Shown piece after piece: positions 6,751 to 8,147 of a DNA stretch of 8,147 bases (its first letter is position 1; every line of letters begins with the position of its first letter). The position numbers were made by a program, and so were the translations under genes. The notes under the pieces are model-generated. The model was given only the letters and a program-made list of their open reading frames with translations, searched no databases and had not been told where the DNA came from. This stretch comes from CAG-1031 sp964556785 (GTDB taxonomy: Bacteria > Bacteroidota > Bacteroidia > Bacteroidales > Muribaculaceae), in contig CAZKXM010000088.1 in NCBI GenBank assembly GCA_964556785.1, positions 1 through 8,147 of the forward strand, read 5' to 3'.

Positions 6751-6764
6751 GGGCAAGATTGCGC

Positions 6765-6780
6765 TCGCGCGCGTGCGCGA
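6765..6780 (+). repeat. GC hairpin and alternating pyrimidine-purine tract in the gyrB leader
   Basis: TCGCGC (6765-6770) pairs with GCGCGA (6775-6780) around a GCGT tetraloop. Bases 6766-6779 read CGCGCGCGTGCGCG, a 14-nt strictly alternating pyrimidine-purine run of the kind that can adopt Z-DNA under negative supercoiling. It lies about 10 nt downstream of the predicted gyrB transcription start and about 44 nt before the ATG. Confidence 0.6.
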
Positions 6781-6823
6781 AAGGCATTCTTACCCCCTTA
6801 ATTCAGAATAGATTCTCCCGAAT

Positions 6824-8147
6824 ATGGCAGAAAAAGAAGAATACGGCGCGAGTTCGATTCAGGTCCTTGAGGGTCTGGAAGCAGTCAGGAAACGTCCGGC
6901 GATGTATATCGGCGACATCAGCGAGAAAGGCCTGCACCATCTGGTCTATGAGGTGGTTGACAATTCAATCGACGAGGCCCTGGCCGGCTATTGCGACTCG
7001 ATCAACGTCACCATAAATCCCGACAACTCGATCACCGTTATCGACAACGGCCGAGGCATTCCGGTTGACATGCATGAGAAGGAACACAAAAGCGCCCTCG
7101 AAGTGGTGCTGACGGTGCTCCATGCAGGCGGCAAGTTCAACAAGGACAGCTACAAGGTGTCGGGCGGTCTCCACGGCGTGGGTGTGAGCTGCGTCAACGC
7201 CCTGTCCACCTATCTCAAGGCCGAGATTCACCGCGACGGAAAGTCGTATGTGCAGGAGTATTCGTGCGGAAAGCCCACAACCGAGCTCACCGTCACAGGC
7301 ACAAGCTCCCACACCGGCACATCGATCACCTTCAAGCCCGACGCATCGATCTTCACCGTTACCGAGTATGATTACTCCACCCTGGCGTCGCGTCTGCGCG
7401 ACCTTGCGTTCCTCAACGCCGGAATCCGCCTGACGCTGACCGACATGCGCCAGCTCGACGAAAACGGACAGCCTCTGAGCGAAACTTTCTATTCGAAAGA
7501 GGGTCTGCGCGAGTTTGTGGAATATATCGATTCAGGAAAAGAATCGCTCATCAACGACGTTATCCACCTCAACACCGAGCGCAACGGCATTCCCGTAGAG
7601 GTGGCCCTGACCTACAACACGTCATACAACTCTGAGAACATCCGCTCTTACGTCAACAATATCCACACCATCGAGGGTGGTACCCACCTCACCGGCTTCC
7701 GTCGCGGTCTCACCATGACAATGAAGAAGTATGGCGAGGAAAAGAAGATGTTTGAGAAAGAGAAAGTGGAAGTGAGCGCCAACGACTTCACCGAGGGCCT
7801 CACAGCCGTGATCTCAGTCAAGATAATGGAGCCCCAGTTGGAGGGACAGACCAAAACCAAGTTCGCAACAACGAGGCCATCGGCGCCGTTCAGACAGCCG
7901 TCAGCGAGGCTTTGGGCAACTATCTCGAGGAGCACCCCCGCGAGGCCAAGACCATTGTCGAGAAAGTGATTGTGGCCGCCAAGGCGCGCAAGGCTGCCTA
8001 CGACGCCCGCACCAAGGTGCAGCGCAAGACACCTCTTTACGGTGGCGGCCTCCCCGGCAAGCTGAGCGACTGCTCGAGCCGAACGGCAGAAGACTGCGAG
8101 CTCTTCATTGTGGAGGGTGACTCGGCAGGCGGAACAGCCAAGCAGGG
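6824..8147 (+). CDS. gyrB: DNA gyrase subunit B, 5' portion, with an apparent one-base deletion
   Basis: GyrB is the ATPase subunit of DNA gyrase, which with GyrA introduces negative supercoils. The ATG at 6824 begins MAEKEEYGASSIQVLEGLEA. The GHKL ATPase motifs are present: EVVDNSIDEA (43-52, catalytic Glu 43), DNGRGIP (74-80) and the ATP lid GGLHGVGVS (114-122). TGTSITFKPD follows, and QTK (342-344) is the loop that contacts the gamma phosphate. After KTKF (residue 347) the first frame leaves homology and stops at 7969. The +1-shifted frame, from 7867, continues as NNEAIGAVQTAVSEALGNYL, then PGKLSDC and the TOPRIM motif EGDSAGG up to the window edge. EGDSAGG and the N-terminal sequence favour GyrB over ParE. 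Since gyrB is essential, a sequencing or assembly error is more likely than a real mutation. The remainder of the TOPRIM and C-terminal regions lies beyond 8147. Confidence 0.93.
7862..7869 (+). other. gyrB: Frame break in gyrB (one base missing)
   Basis: The reading frame AAG TTC runs into GC AAC AAC GAG, where the family has K-[LF]-G-N-N/S-E. One extra base (a second G, making GGC) would restore Gly and join the two halves exactly. No slippery heptamer, downstream pseudoknot or in-frame stop at the shift point suggests programmed frameshifting. Confidence 0.9.

Noticed and set aside
7845..7872. Programmed ribosomal frameshift in gyrB
   Set aside because: No X-XXY-YYZ slippery heptamer is in phase here, a simple -1 slip would insert Arg for the conserved Gly, and gyrB is not known to use recoding.
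1..8147. tRNA, rRNA, CRISPR array, phage or defence gene clusters
   Set aside because: I looked through the intergenic spaces and found no tRNA-like cloverleaf, no regularly spaced repeats and no integrase or defence-type genes; nearly all DNA is accounted for by the named genes.

Overview
The window looks like a piece of a Bacteroidales chromosome, plausibly a gut lineage such as Muribaculaceae. This is inferred from several signs: Bacteroidota-type promoter boxes (TAnnTTTG) upstream of three genes, A-rich upstream sequences instead of Shine-Dalgarno sites, a DUF4491 protein (a family I know only from this phylum), an M6 protease with a type IX-secretion-like C-terminus, and fairly GC-rich coding DNA. 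Species is not decided by anything visible.

Layout from left to right. (1) 1-921 (+): the C-terminal half of the ABC-F translation factor EttA. (2) A 15-bp perfect hairpin at 949-996 separates it from the convergent gene. (3) 1018-2301 (-): a miniconductance mechanosensitive channel of the YbdG type. (4) 2302-2621: a divergent intergenic region holding a 51-bp terminal-inverted-repeat element (2404-2454) and a promoter box for the next gene. (5) 2622-5468 (+): a 948-residue secreted M6 metalloprotease with fibronectin III modules and a putative sorting domain, ending in a strong terminator (5508-5550). (6) 5589-5900 and 5912-6622 (+): a probable two-gene operon of a small DUF4491 membrane protein and the hydrogenase nickel-insertion GTPase HypB, driven by a promoter that abuts the terminator. 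(7) 6623-6823: a hairpin-rich spacer with the gyrB promoter. (8) 6824 to the window end (+): gyrB, interrupted by an apparent one-base deletion near 7865.

The genes do not form one pathway. They are independent units: translation control (EttA), osmotic protection (channel), extracellular proteolysis (M6 protease), nickel-enzyme maturation (HypB, with no other hydrogenase gene in view) and DNA topology (GyrB). Most of the window is ordinary core genome and I see no convincing new multi-gene system. The points most worth a second look are the gyrB frame break, the domain nested inside a fibronectin III fold and the Met-turn substitution in the M6 protease, the isolated hypB paired with DUF4491, the nearly leaderless DUF4491 transcript, the MITE-like palindrome, and the hairpins plus alternating CG tract in the gyrB upstream region.
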